A DNA stretch of 64,000 nucleotides from Cytobacillus suaedae (GTDB lineage: Bacteria > Bacillota > Bacilli > Bacillales > Bacillaceae_L): NCBI GenBank assembly GCA_014960805.1, contig CP063163.1, positions 1,754,001 through 1,818,000 on the forward strand, given 5' to 3'. Made by a program: the position numbers and the translations under genes. Below, piece by piece: positions 28,732 to 37,264 of this stretch. How positions within the stretch are numbered: the stretch's first letter is position 1; every line of letters starts with the position of its first letter. The notes below the pieces were generated by a model. The model did no database searches and was not told the DNA's origin. It saw only the letters and a program-made list of their open reading frames with translations.

Positions 28732-30375
28732 ATGAATGTGAAATTTTCGGGGATGGCAAGATCCATCATTTTATATGACCTTAAAGATAAAGAGGTAGAT
28801 GTACTAGTCATCGGAGGAGGAATTACAGGTTCAGGTATTGCCTTAGATGCTACTAGTCGTGGTCTATCTACAGCCTTAGTTGAAATGCAGGATTTTGCTG
28901 CTGGGACCTCCAGTCGATCAACCAAGCTCGTTCACGGTGGCCTTCGCTATCTAAAACATTTTGAAGTCAAGATGGTTTCAGAAGTTGGAAAAGAACGTGC
29001 TGTAGTTTATGAAAATGGTCCACATGTCACGACACCTGAATGGATGCTTTTACCCATCTATAAAGGTGGAACCTTCGGTAAGTTTACAACATCTATGGGG
29101 TTACGAGTATATGATTATTTAGCGGGAGTTAAAAAATCTGAACGAAGAAAAATGCTCGATGCTTCAACCACTTTAGACAAAGAGCCCCTTTTAAAAAAAG
29201 AAGGACTAAAAGGTAGCGGTTATTATGTTGAATATCGTACGGACGATGCTAGGCTTACAATTGAAGTACTTAAGAAGGCAGTTGAATTTGGTGCAAAAGC
29301 TGTAAACTATACGAAGGTGGTTGATTTTCTCTTCAAAAATAAAAAGATCATTGGTGTAAAGGTAGTTGATCAGTTAACGGGTAAAACATTTAACCTTTAT
29401 GCAAAAAGAATCGTAAATGCTACAGGACCTTGGGTTGACTTCGTCAGAAGGTATGACCTATCTCGAAATGGGAAAACGTTAAAGCTAACGAAGGGTGTTC
29501 ATATTGTTATTGACCAAAAAAGGTTCCCGCTAAAACAAGCGATTTATTTCGATACTCCAGATAATCGAATGGTATTTGCAATCCCGAGAGATGGAAAAAC
29601 CTATGTTGGTACAACAGATACTTTTTATGAAGATGAATTAGCTAATCCTCTAATAACCAAATCAGATCGGGATTATCTTATTCAAACCATTAATCACATG
29701 TTTCCAACCATGCAAATTACCTCTCGGGATATTGAATCCAGTTGGTCTGGACTTCGACCATTAATCCATGAAGAAGGGAAACATCCTTCAGAAATATCAC
29801 GTAAAGACGAGATATGGGAGTCTGAATCTGGTTTAATTACGATTGCCGGTGGAAAATTAACGGGTTATCGAAAAATGGCAGAGACAGTTGTAGACTTGAT
29901 TAGTTCTAGTTTTAAAATGGAAGCAGGAAAGAAGGTTCCAAGTTGTCGTACAAAAAAGATTCCAATCTCCGGTGGAGATCTAAAGGATCTTGAAAAGTTT
30001 ATAGAAGAACAGGCTGACGAAGCACACAAGTTTGGATTAACGAAAGAGCAGGTAAGAAAACTAGCAAAGCAGTATGGAACAAATATAACAAAGATTTTTT
30101 CAATTCTTGAGGAAAATAAAAGTAAAAATAAACTTCATTTACCAAACGATCTTTTTGGTGCGCTTATTTATGGTATAGAGCATGAAATGGTTGTGAAACC
30201 GAGTGATTTTTATATAAGAAGAACTGGAGCATTATATTTTGATTTAAGCCTGGTTGAACAATCAAAAGAAAAGGTTCTTACTTTCATGTCGAATTACTTT
30301 AGGTGGTCACTTAAGGAAACTGAAGTTCATAAATTAGAACTAGAACAACAAATTAAGAACGCAAAAACAGAATAA
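28732..30375 (+). CDS. glpD: Aerobic glycerol-3-phosphate dehydrogenase GlpD
   Basis: 547-residue FAD-dependent, membrane-associated dehydrogenase oxidising sn-glycerol 3-phosphate to dihydroxyacetone phosphate. The FAD-binding Rossmann motif is VLVIGGGITGSGIALDATSR (about residues 25-44), followed by TSSRSTKLVHGGLRYL. The C-terminal DAO domain has the motif SSWSGLRPL and an accessory helical domain. ATG 28732 is chosen because of the AAGGAGG site; the open frame upstream to 28549 is repeat sequence and would destroy the normal N-terminus. It completes the pathway begun by the GDPD and GlpK gene products, in a separate or terminator-controlled transcript. Confidence 0.97.
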   Translation: MNVKFSGMARSIILYDLKDKEVDVLVIGGGITGSGIALDATSRGLSTALVEMQDFAAGTSSRSTKLVHGGLRYLKHFEVKMVSEVGKERAVVYENGPHVTTPEWMLLPIYKGGTFGKFTTSMGLRVYDYLAGVKKSERRKMLDASTTLDKEPLLKKEGLKGSGYYVEYRTDDARLTIEVLKKAVEFGAKAVNYTKVVDFLFKNKKIIGVKVVDQLTGKTFNLYAKRIVNATGPWVDFVRRYDLSRNGKTLKLTKGVHIVIDQKRFPLKQAIYFDTPDNRMVFAIPRDGKTYVGTTDTFYEDELANPLITKSDRDYLIQTINHMFPTMQITSRDIESSWSGLRPLIHEEGKHPSEISRKDEIWESESGLITIAGGKLTGYRKMAETVVDLISSSFKMEAGKKVPSCRTKKIPISGGDLKDLEKFIEEQADEAHKFGLTKEQVRKLAKQYGTNITKIFSILEENKSKNKLHLPNDLFGALIYGIEHEMVVKPSDFYIRRTGALYFDLSLVEQSKEKVLTFMSNYFRWSLKETEVHKLELEQQIKNAKTE

Positions 30376-30396
30376 TAAAAATATACTTCTTACCAT

Positions 30397-30436
30397 AGGT
30401 GAAGTTCCTCAAGACATGGGACTTTGCCTTTTTTGT
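30397..30436 (+). terminator. Terminator of glpD
   Basis: AGGTGAAGTTCC pairs with GGGACTTTGCCT (with G-U pairs), followed by TTTTTT, 21 bp after the stop codon. Confidence 0.8.
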
Positions 30437-30494
30437 GGTCTAGGAAATTATAAAAATTAACCCTGTGGATAACCTAGCCTTAAGGTATACTGCG

Positions 30495-30619
30495 GCCAGC
30501 TCCAGCGCCTAGCCCCTCGAGGTCAAATAACCTGCGCCATAAAAAGTCAAAGTGCAGACTTTTTATGTCACAGAACATTTGCTTGTCGGGGCTGATCAAG
30601 GCGCTTGCGCTTTTGTTCG
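30495..30619. repeat. Family C palindromic intergenic repeat
   Basis: Begins GGCCAGCTCCAGCGCCTAGC and ends GGCGCTTGCGCTTTTGTTCG; the two sides can pair imperfectly (GCGCCTAGCCCCTCGAGG against TTGTCGGGGCTGATCAAGGCGC). The centre holds a hairpin CATAAAAAGTC...GACTTTTTATG. It differs from the GGCACTTG family. I recall similar short elements scattered in Bacillaceae genomes, without a known function. Confidence 0.65.
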
Positions 30620-30753
30620 TAAGTAAAATGATATGATTAATTTTCGTGAATTCTCCCAATAGTAATGATATAGGTGAGATCTTTGTGAAAAAATGTACGA
30701 ATTCCTAACAAAGCCGTGCAGTTATTGACGAAATATTCTATAATAGTAAAGAA

Positions 30754-30821
30754 AGAGGATGCTGTGATTCCCAGAGTGTGAAAAAACGCACACCTAATTT
30801 ACTCATCCTATGCTATCCTCT
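30754..30821 (+). promoter_or_regulatory. Hairpin leader upstream of the CysJ-like gene
   Basis: AGAGGAT (30754-30760) and ATCCTCT (30815-30821) bracket a second small stem GTGTG...CACAC. The structure lies 30 bp before the start codon. It does not match any riboswitch I know. Confidence 0.35.
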
Positions 30822-30850
30822 CTATATACAACTTTGATGAGGTGAAGAAT

Positions 30851-32035
30851 ATGCAACATACCGCAGTAGAAAATTTAGAACATAAAAAGGAAGAGAAGAA
30901 AGTGCCAACATATTCTAGAACGAATCCATTTCAAGCGAAGGTTCTCGAAAATATAAATTTAAATGGTGCTGGTTCAAGTAAAGAAACAAGACATATTGAG
31001 TTGTCATTAAAAGGGTCAGATCTTTCATATATCCCGGGAGATTGCCTTGGAATTATCCCTGAAAATGACCCAGAACTAGTCACTACCCTTCTTGAAGAAA
31101 TGAACTGGGATTCAGAAACTACTGTAACAATTAATAAACAAGGTGAAACACTTCCACTTAAGGAAGCGTTAACAACTTACTTTGAAATTACGTTGCTTAC
31201 TAAAAAAATCATGCAGCAGGCAGCTGAGTTGACGGACAATGCAGACCTTAAAAATCTGGTTGCAATCGAAAATGCAGATCAATTAAAAGAGTATTTAGAT
31301 GGTCGTGACTTACTTGATATGTTACGTGATTTTGGTCCTTGGAATGCATCTGCTGAGGAAATCGTTGCTTTATTAAGAAAAATGCCACCACGTCTATATT
31401 CGATAGCAAGTAGCTTTGTGGCTAACCCTGATGAAGTACATTTAACTATTGGTGCAGTTCGTTATACTGCTCATGGTCGTGAGCGTAAAGGGGTTTGTTC
31501 AGTACAATGTGCTGAGCGTGTTCAAGAAGGCGAAACCTTACCAGTATTTATTCAACAAAACAAACATTTTAATTTACCTGAATCTTTAGAGACTGACATC
31601 ATAATGGTAGGGCCGGGGACAGGCATTGCACCATTCCGTTCATTTATTCAAGAACGTGCAGTTAATGGTACAACAGGTAGAACATGGTTATTCTTTGGTG
31701 ACCAACGTTCAGAAACAGACTTCTTATACCATGATGAGTTAACACAACATCAAGAAAATGGTGTTTTAACAAAACTAGATGCTGCGTTCTCTCGTGATAC
31801 TGAGCAAAAAGTATATGTGCAGCATAAAATGTCTGAAAATAGCAAAGAGCTATTTGAATGGCTACAAAAAGGTGCATACTTCTATGTATGTGGAGATAAG
31901 CAATATATGGCAAAGGATGTTCATAATACGCTTATTGAGATTATTGCAAAAGAAGGAGCAATGTCTCAAGAAGATGCTGAAGCTTATTTAAACGACATGC
32001 AGAAACAAAAGCGTTACCAACGTGATGTATATTAA
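30851..32035 (+). CDS. Stand-alone CysJ-like FAD/NADPH reductase (no flavodoxin domain)
   Basis: 394-residue flavoprotein corresponding to the FAD- and NADPH-binding half of sulfite reductase alpha subunit CysJ and other diflavin reductases. FAD motifs RLYSIASS and GVCSVQ, the NADPH loop GPGTGIAPFRSFIQE, the YHDEL segment and the C-terminal FYVCGDKQYMAKDV are all intact. The N-terminal flavodoxin (FMN) domain of about 200 residues is missing and there is no trace of it upstream. The product would need a separate flavodoxin or another acceptor. No cysI gene is nearby. ATG 30851 is used, with GAGGTG upstream. Confidence 0.85.
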   Translation: MQHTAVENLEHKKEEKKVPTYSRTNPFQAKVLENINLNGAGSSKETRHIELSLKGSDLSYIPGDCLGIIPENDPELVTTLLEEMNWDSETTVTINKQGETLPLKEALTTYFEITLLTKKIMQQAAELTDNADLKNLVAIENADQLKEYLDGRDLLDMLRDFGPWNASAEEIVALLRKMPPRLYSIASSFVANPDEVHLTIGAVRYTAHGRERKGVCSVQCAERVQEGETLPVFIQQNKHFNLPESLETDIIMVGPGTGIAPFRSFIQERAVNGTTGRTWLFFGDQRSETDFLYHDELTQHQENGVLTKLDAAFSRDTEQKVYVQHKMSENSKELFEWLQKGAYFYVCGDKQYMAKDVHNTLIEIIAKEGAMSQEDAEAYLNDMQKQKRYQRDVY

Positions 32036-32045
32036 GAATTAAAAA

Positions 32046-32094
32046 AGTGACTTTTATTTCCGTTTACCACGGTCATAAAGGTCACTCTTTTTTT
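32046..32094. terminator. Bidirectional terminator after the CysJ-like gene
   Basis: AGTGACTTTTAT pairs with ATAAAGGTCACT with A-rich and T-rich flanks, between convergent genes. Confidence 0.8.
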
Positions 32095-32419
32095 AAGGAT
32101 AATATCGATCTGGAATATCAAATAAGCCACGAAGCTGATCAACTGCACTATATAGTTCTTTGTCCTTTTCACCGGTAAAAGCAAACTTTTCTATATCACT
32201 ATAAGTATCAAGTAACATCATAACTGGATGATTCGGATTGTATTCTTGTTCACTCGCTGGTTCAGTTACTACCCCATCAATCTTTTCAATTTCTTCATCG
32301 GATGATGATTGTAGACCCTCTCTTATCTTTTCAAGTTTAGATTTAAGCTCAGAGGGCATCTCCTCTGTATGATTCATACAAATCTCAACTAAATGCAACA
32401 TTACATCCTTTTTATTCAT
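32093..32419 (-). CDS. Hypothetical acidic protein, 108 residues
   Basis: Unrecognised small soluble protein, strongly acidic (many Glu and Asp) and mainly helical in appearance. There is no signal peptide or membrane segment. The ATG at 32419 has AAAGGAG 10 nt upstream, so expression is likely. The C-terminus, LDTYSDIEKFAFTGEKDKEL onward, is the most ordered part. It is monocistronic and convergent with the CysJ-like gene, sharing a terminator. No function is proposed. Confidence 0.65.
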   Translation of the reverse strand: MNKKDVMLHLVEICMNHTEEMPSELKSKLEKIREGLQSSSDEEIEKIDGVVTEPASEQEYNPNHPVMMLLDTYSDIEKFAFTGEKDKELYSAVDQLRGLFDIPDRYYP

Positions 32420-32547
32420 ATAACCGGTACTCCTTTCCTATATGTCTTTACTTATAATTTCTAGTGTGTAAGAAAATTATGTAGTACTTCTCATAGATAT
32501 TTTTCAAAGGTAGAAACTAAAGATACAAGAGATATAGGAGTGAGAAT

Positions 32548-33501
32548 ATGAAGCCAATTGTTCCAATGGAACCCTTGCGAAGTGAGTCCATACCAGAAGG
32601 TCAGGATTGGATTGCTCAGATAAAATGGGATGGAGTCAGAATCCTAACGTACTTTGAAGATAATAAAGTACAGTTATTTAACCGTAAGTTAAATGAAAGA
32701 ACAAAGCATTTTCCTGAGGTTGCCGACATTACTTCGTATTGTTCAGCTGATTCAGTCATACTAGATGGTGAAATAATCGCGCTTAGCGATGCCGGTACAC
32801 CATCGTTTCAAGCAGTTATGAAACGTGATGGATTAAGAAGATTAGACCGTGTTAGTGAAGTACAGCAACATACGCCAATTACCTATATGGTATTTGATAT
32901 TTTGTACTACAACGGTGAATGGGTTAACACAAAACCATGGAGTGAAAGAATGGAATTACTAGCTCAAATCTTGACTCCAAATGATACAGTTCAACTTGTC
33001 CCAAGCATGGAGAACGGTGCTGCTTTATTCGAGGCGATAAAAGAGCATGGCATGGAAGGCATTATTATGAAGCAAATTAATTCACCACATATATTAGGTG
33101 GTTCTAAAAAGGATTATTGGTTAAAAGTAAAGAATTATCGTGATATTTTTGCAATTATTGGTGGATTTACGTTACGAGCAGGAACAGTGAACGCAGTGTT
33201 GCTAGGAGTTTATCATGAGAACAAGTTTGTCTATATTGGTCACACAGGTACAGGCAAGTTATCAAGCCAAGACTGGAAAGACCTTACAACCGTACTAAAA
33301 CAAATTGAGATCGAACACTCTCCCTTTGTAAATCTTCCAAATTCATCAGGTACATACTGGGTGGAACCAAAAATTACGACGAAGATCATGTTTGCTGAAT
33401 GGACTGAAGGGATGTCATTACGTCAACCTAGTATTCAGGCATTCGTAGATGTTCCAGAAAGCGAATGTACGCTTTTTCAAGAACAAGACCGAGCTGAGTA
33501 A
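32548..33501 (+). CDS. ATP-dependent DNA ligase (LigD/LigB-like, stand-alone)
   Basis: 317-residue ATP-dependent DNA ligase with only adenylation and OB-fold domains. The adenylation motif is IKWDGVR (Lys about residue 28), with RNA/DNA-ligase motifs LDGEIIAL (about 77-84), FDILYYNGEW, EGIIMKQ (about 172-178) and the pair of lysines in DYWLKVKNYRD. It matches the ligase domain of LigD and related short ligases, which seal nicks in repair, often with Ku in end joining. No Ku, polymerase or nuclease gene is adjacent. It is a single gene with its own terminator. The replicative NAD-dependent ligase would be elsewhere. Confidence 0.9.
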   Translation: MKPIVPMEPLRSESIPEGQDWIAQIKWDGVRILTYFEDNKVQLFNRKLNERTKHFPEVADITSYCSADSVILDGEIIALSDAGTPSFQAVMKRDGLRRLDRVSEVQQHTPITYMVFDILYYNGEWVNTKPWSERMELLAQILTPNDTVQLVPSMENGAALFEAIKEHGMEGIIMKQINSPHILGGSKKDYWLKVKNYRDIFAIIGGFTLRAGTVNAVLLGVYHENKFVYIGHTGTGKLSSQDWKDLTTVLKQIEIEHSPFVNLPNSSGTYWVEPKITTKIMFAEWTEGMSLRQPSIQAFVDVPESECTLFQEQDRAE

Positions 33502-33536
33502 GGGATTATCACAAGTTAAATTGGGTAAGATTACTA

Positions 33537-33568
33537 AGCTCACTAGTAGCGTATCTAGTGAGCTCTTT
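33537..33568 (+). terminator. Terminator of the DNA ligase gene
   Basis: AGCTCACTAG and CTAGTGAGCT form a perfect 10-bp stem with an 8-nt loop, followed by CTTTT. Confidence 0.85.
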
Positions 33569-33658
33569 TGTTGGGTGATTTACTCTATTTAGTAATTTAA
33601 GTTGCTTTATAGCGTAAGTTGGTTTATTATTATGGTAAATAATGGAGAGGGGTTGGAA

Positions 33659-34711
33659 ATGGTGGATCAAATAAGGCTGAATGTTCCTTTGTTACGGAAA
33701 AAAGTTCCAAATCTAACAGCGGCTGCACGCTCAGTTGGCCTTCGACCGGCAACAGTCTCAAATCTTTGCACTGGTAAAATTCCAATTGAACGTGCGGAAG
33801 TTCGAACACTAATTGCTCTTGCAACTTTAGCAGAATGTTCTCTAGATGATTTAATCCTTCGAGGGAATGGAGGAGAAATGATTGAAACAGGTATTAAGGT
33901 AGTAGACTTCTTTGCACCTTTAGTTTCTGGAGGGATTAATGGCTTTGTTGCACGTCCTGGGATGGGGCAGCTGGTCTTACTAGCTGAGATGTTTAAACGT
34001 TTAAATGACAAAGGATATGAGACTGTGTTCTTATTGTCAACTGATGCCGATCCGGGAGTAAGTGATATCATAGAGGTGGCCTCTATAGTCCGTAATACGA
34101 TAGAGGAAGTTTATAACCATATTACAAAAGTAGGACAGAATCATAAGGTAGCCCTTGCAACAGATCGTTCACTTGTATTGAATGGTGAGCTATATACACT
34201 TCATGGTCGGTTAGAAAAGGAAGGCATACAACCCATAACTACATTCTTAGTGGATCCTCGTGGAGATGCAGTTGATGAAGAAGAGCCATATGGGCCCCTT
34301 GAATCATTATGGCAATTTGATGCAGAATTAGCCTCACGAAGAATGTATCCTGCAGTCAATCCAATACAGTCTACTTCTGTAATTATTGAAAATGCACAGT
34401 TAGAATCTACCCATAACCTTTTACGTCAACGAGCGAAAAAGTTGTTAAGGCGTTATCGTGAATTAAGATTTTTAGTCAATGCAATTGGGTTTGAAAAATT
34501 ACCCTCATTAGATACGCAAATATATTTGAGAGGGGAACGATTAGAGGCTTATCTTACACAACCATTTTTTGTGGCTGAAAGCTTTACAGGTAAACCTGGT
34601 GAATATGTTTATTTACAGGATACACTCAGAGATGTACAGCAAATTATTGATGGTGCATTAGATGATATAAACGTTAAGGAATGTTCTTATACTGGAAAAT
34701 TACATATATAG
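33659..34711 (+). CDS. HTH protein fused to a degenerate F1-ATPase beta-like domain
   Basis: 350 residues. Residues 1-70 form a Cro/XRE-like helix-turn-helix (NLTAAARSVGLRPATVSNLC). From 74 to about 338 the sequence follows the ATP synthase beta subunit: IETGIKVVDFFAPLVSGG (75-92), YPAVNPIQSTS (230-240), RQRAKKLLRRYRELRFLVNA (256-275), RGERLEAYLTQPFFVAESFT (291-310). The central part is shortened and the P-loop GGAGVGKT is replaced by ARPGMGQL (98-105), so the Walker Lys and Thr are lost; the catalytic GERTREGN segment is also absent. ATP hydrolysis is unlikely. A DNA-binding regulator built on a dead F1 fold is inferred. It is followed 11 bp later by an alpha/beta-hydrolase gene. Confidence 0.8.
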   Translation: MVDQIRLNVPLLRKKVPNLTAAARSVGLRPATVSNLCTGKIPIERAEVRTLIALATLAECSLDDLILRGNGGEMIETGIKVVDFFAPLVSGGINGFVARPGMGQLVLLAEMFKRLNDKGYETVFLLSTDADPGVSDIIEVASIVRNTIEEVYNHITKVGQNHKVALATDRSLVLNGELYTLHGRLEKEGIQPITTFLVDPRGDAVDEEEPYGPLESLWQFDAELASRRMYPAVNPIQSTSVIIENAQLESTHNLLRQRAKKLLRRYRELRFLVNAIGFEKLPSLDTQIYLRGERLEAYLTQPFFVAESFTGKPGEYVYLQDTLRDVQQIIDGALDDINVKECSYTGKLHI

Positions 34712-34722
34712 GAGGTTAAAAT

Positions 34723-35565
34723 ATGTTAGTAATTGAATCAGGTGTTGCAAACATAAATGAAGCATCTATTTATTATGAGATTGTAGGGAATGGAAAACCC
34801 TTACTACTCATTCATGGATTACCGATTGATTCAAGAATGTGGGACGGCCAGTTTGAAGAATTATCAAAACAATATAAGGTAATCCGTTTTGACCTACCTG
34901 GTTACGGCAAATCTGGCGCACATGATAATGATTTTTCATTTGTAGAGGATCTAAAGGGCTTACTAGATTATTTACATATTGAAACTGTCTCAATTATTGG
35001 GTTATCTATTGGAGGGCAAATTGGAATTGATTTCTCGTTAGACTATCCGGAGAAGGTAGAGTCTATTGTTTTAGTATCCAATGGAATCATAGGTTGGACT
35101 GACTTTTCAACAGAGAGAAAACAATTTAATGAAAAAATAAATCTATCCTATCAAGAAGGTAATCTAGAAAAAACGATTGAACTTATGTGCAACGGATGGG
35201 TAATGGGACCTAATAGGAATCAAGATATGGTTTCTAAGGATGTCGTGAACCTTTTTTCTGAAATGGTAAAAGAAACATATGCAAAGGAGGCAAAAGGAAA
35301 GGGAAGGATGCTTTTCCCTGAAAAAAAGGCAATTGAGAGAGTTGAAGAAATTAAGATTCCAACCTTACTAGTTACTTCAGAGTATGACTTTCCTGAGTTC
35401 CGAAAGATTGCTATCTTTCTACATGAAAAAATAGAAGACTCTAAAATCACAATGATTCCAGGAACAGCACATATGTTAAACATGGAAAAACCGAAGGAAT
35501 TTAACGAAACCGTATTAGACTTTCTTTCGGAGGTATATCTAACGAATAAAAAAATGCACACCTGA
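34723..35565 (+). CDS. Alpha/beta-hydrolase, operon partner of the HTH/F1-like gene
   Basis: 280-residue alpha/beta-hydrolase. LLLIHGLPIDSRMWDGQFE is the oxyanion strand (about residues 27-45), FDLPGYGKS follows, the nucleophile elbow is GLSIGG (Ser about 94), the acid lies near TSEYDFPEF and the His is in GTAHMLNMEKP (about 248). No signal peptide, so probably cytoplasmic. The ATG has ATAGGAGG upstream and lies only 11 bp after the stop of the helix-turn-helix gene, so the two are co-transcribed. The substrate is unknown. The terminator overlaps the 3' end of the coding region. Confidence 0.87.
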   Translation: MLVIESGVANINEASIYYEIVGNGKPLLLIHGLPIDSRMWDGQFEELSKQYKVIRFDLPGYGKSGAHDNDFSFVEDLKGLLDYLHIETVSIIGLSIGGQIGIDFSLDYPEKVESIVLVSNGIIGWTDFSTERKQFNEKINLSYQEGNLEKTIELMCNGWVMGPNRNQDMVSKDVVNLFSEMVKETYAKEAKGKGRMLFPEKKAIERVEEIKIPTLLVTSEYDFPEFRKIAIFLHEKIEDSKITMIPGTAHMLNMEKPKEFNETVLDFLSEVYLTNKKMHT

Positions 35566-35583
35566 GGTAGTGTGCATTTTTTT
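35552..35583. terminator. Bidirectional terminator at the hydrolase/peptidase junction
   Basis: AAATGCACAC and GTGTGCATTT flank the hydrolase stop codon; T-runs occur on both strands, so it serves both convergent genes. Confidence 0.85.
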
Positions 35584-35585
35584 CA

Positions 35586-36665
35586 TTATTTTATAAAATT
35601 CATATCTCCCCAGTGCTCAACCTCACTGACCATAAGTGTTAGGAGTCTAAGACCTTTCTCAAAATCATTTAAATCAGCAACCTCGACAGGAGAGTGGGAG
35701 TATCGACGAGCAAAGGTGATTGCTCCTGTAAGGATTCCTTCACGTTCAAGATGTACTGCTGCCGCATCAGTTGTTGCACCAGTCATTACTGCTAGTTGGT
35801 AGGGCATGTCTAACTGATCTGCATATTTTAAAATCAATTCTTTCATTTGTGGCGACATGATATTTCCACGAACAGACCCGCCAGCTAATGCAGGTATGAC
35901 TGGACCACGGCCAATCCCAATTGGATAGCCACTTGATAGGCTGTCAGGTGTATCTGCACAAGGAATTGTATCAAGAACAAGAGCATAATCAGGATTTACC
36001 TTATAGGAAGCCACTTTTGCCCCACGTAATCCCACTTCTTCCTGGACAGCTATTACACCAACGAGTGTTCCGCTAAAGTTACGATTAGATAAAGCCTTAA
36101 GTAGTTCTAAAACAAGAACACAACAGCTTCGGTTATCGATGGCCTTCCCACATATTAAATCTTTATTTGAGAACTGTTCAAGATCACTTATATACGTAAT
36201 CTGATCGCCAATTTTTATCCCCATTTCTTTTAATTCCGCTTTAGATGAAGCTCCTACATCCACATACAATTCATAAATTGAAGGAGTTTTTTTACGCTCC
36301 TCAGGTGTCTGAAGATGTCCAGCCTTAACTCCAATAACCCCGAAATGTCCATTTACATTTACTTTTCTGCCTACCATTAAAGCTTCAATCATTCCACCAG
36401 TTCGTTCTATTCTAATAAAACCTCGTTCATCAATATCTCTTACAACACAGCCAATTTCATCAGAGTGAGCTGAAACCATTACAGTAGGACCAGGCTTATT
36501 TCCATGTAAATATGCATATATATTTCCCATGTGATCTACTTCAACTCGGTCAGCATGAGGTGTAAACCACTCTACTAATTTTTTTACGACTAGCATTTCT
36601 TGTCCGGGAGCACCTTGAATACTTGCTAATTCTTTTAATTGCTCAAAGAATGATTGTTTAAACAT
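35586..36665 (-). CDS. M42-family metallo-aminopeptidase
   Basis: 359-residue M42 (glutamyl aminopeptidase/endoglucanase-like) peptidase, a two-zinc cytoplasmic enzyme that forms large oligomers. Zinc and catalytic residues are visible: VSAHSDEIG (His about 66), GKAIDNRS (Asp about 180), AVQEEVGLRG (catalytic and metal Glu about 213-214), VLDTIPC (Asp about 236) and the C-terminal RYSHSPVE (His about 324). The length is standard. The ATG has TTAGGAGG upstream. It is transcribed alone, converging on the hydrolase gene. It probably trims peptides for amino-acid recycling; the exact specificity is unknown. Confidence 0.93.
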   Translation of the reverse strand: MFKQSFFEQLKELASIQGAPGQEMLVVKKLVEWFTPHADRVEVDHMGNIYAYLHGNKPGPTVMVSAHSDEIGCVVRDIDERGFIRIERTGGMIEALMVGRKVNVNGHFGVIGVKAGHLQTPEERKKTPSIYELYVDVGASSKAELKEMGIKIGDQITYISDLEQFSNKDLICGKAIDNRSCCVLVLELLKALSNRNFSGTLVGVIAVQEEVGLRGAKVASYKVNPDYALVLDTIPCADTPDSLSSGYPIGIGRGPVIPALAGGSVRGNIMSPQMKELILKYADQLDMPYQLAVMTGATTDAAAVHLEREGILTGAITFARRYSHSPVEVADLNDFEKGLRLLTLMVSEVEHWGDMNFIK

Positions 36666-36822
36666 GGTTAACCTCCTAAGTTATAATAATAGTTTTAATT
36701 TTCACACAAAATAGGTACTTTTGCAATTAGTTAAGACATCTATTGAAAATATCTGACCCTCGATTACAATATACTTAGTAGGGAATGCTAACCACACATG
36801 AATTAAAGTGGAGGTGTTCATT

Positions 36823-36993
36823 TTGGGCAATAAAGATGAAAAACAATTCTTTCCAGGCGAAGTTGTTGAATTGAAAGATGAAGGTGAACTTGAGCTAGAG
36901 GACAATCGAGGAATAATCGAGTTCACAGAAGAATTGTCTGATGGTGGAGAGCGTGATGAATTTATAAAGGAACAACGAAAAAGCTCGAAGTGA
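36823..36993 (+). CDS. Small acidic protein, 56 residues
   Basis: Unrecognised. TTG start at 36823, with GGAGGTG about 6 nt upstream; the GTG at 36808 lies before this site and is not favoured. The product is highly charged (ELKDEGELELEDNRG) with no hydrophobic segment. The stop is followed within the same hairpin by a bidirectional terminator shared with the sspH-like gene. Small acidic or charged proteins of this size are common among spore and stress proteins of Bacillus, but no family is assigned here. Confidence 0.6.
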   Translation: MGNKDEKQFFPGEVVELKDEGELELEDNRGIIEFTEELSDGGERDEFIKEQRKSSK

Positions 36994-37014
36994 GTTACTT
37001 CGAGCTTTGTTTTT
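36979..37014. terminator. Bidirectional terminator between the small acidic gene and sspH
   Basis: AAAGCTCGAAGT and ACTTCGAGCTTT form a 12-bp stem followed by TGTTTTTT on the plus strand and an A/T-rich run on the other. Confidence 0.85.
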
Positions 37015-37193
37015 TACGCCTCAACTAATTCGTCAGCAGGTAAGTGCATAAGGTCCTCAGGATTTGTTTCTGGTCTGATGCTTACTGTGTTGTTTGTTTC
37101 ATCCGTTTCAATTAATCTTACTGCAACTCCATTATAAGTTACCCTTATCTCTTCAGGGGATGAGATAATTTGTCTAGCACGGTTTAAATCCAT
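37014..37193 (-). CDS. sspH: H-type small acid-soluble spore protein
   Basis: 59-residue SspH-family spore protein, made in the forespore and stored in the spore core. The hallmark start MDLNRARQIISSPEEIRVTY followed by NGVAVRLIE and a second half SIRPETNPEDLMHLPADEL matches SspH in length and pattern. The ATG at 37193 is preferred because AAGGAG is 11 nt upstream and SspH proteins begin at this point; the in-frame ATG at 37202 is too close to that site. It is monocistronic. Confidence 0.88.
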   Translation of the reverse strand: MDLNRARQIISSPEEIRVTYNGVAVRLIETDETNNTVSIRPETNPEDLMHLPADELVEA

Positions 37194-37264
37194 TAAAATC
37201 ATGTCTCCTTATTATGTATTGGTACTTCCTAATCATTTTTTTCAATAATCATTGTTTTTATGCA

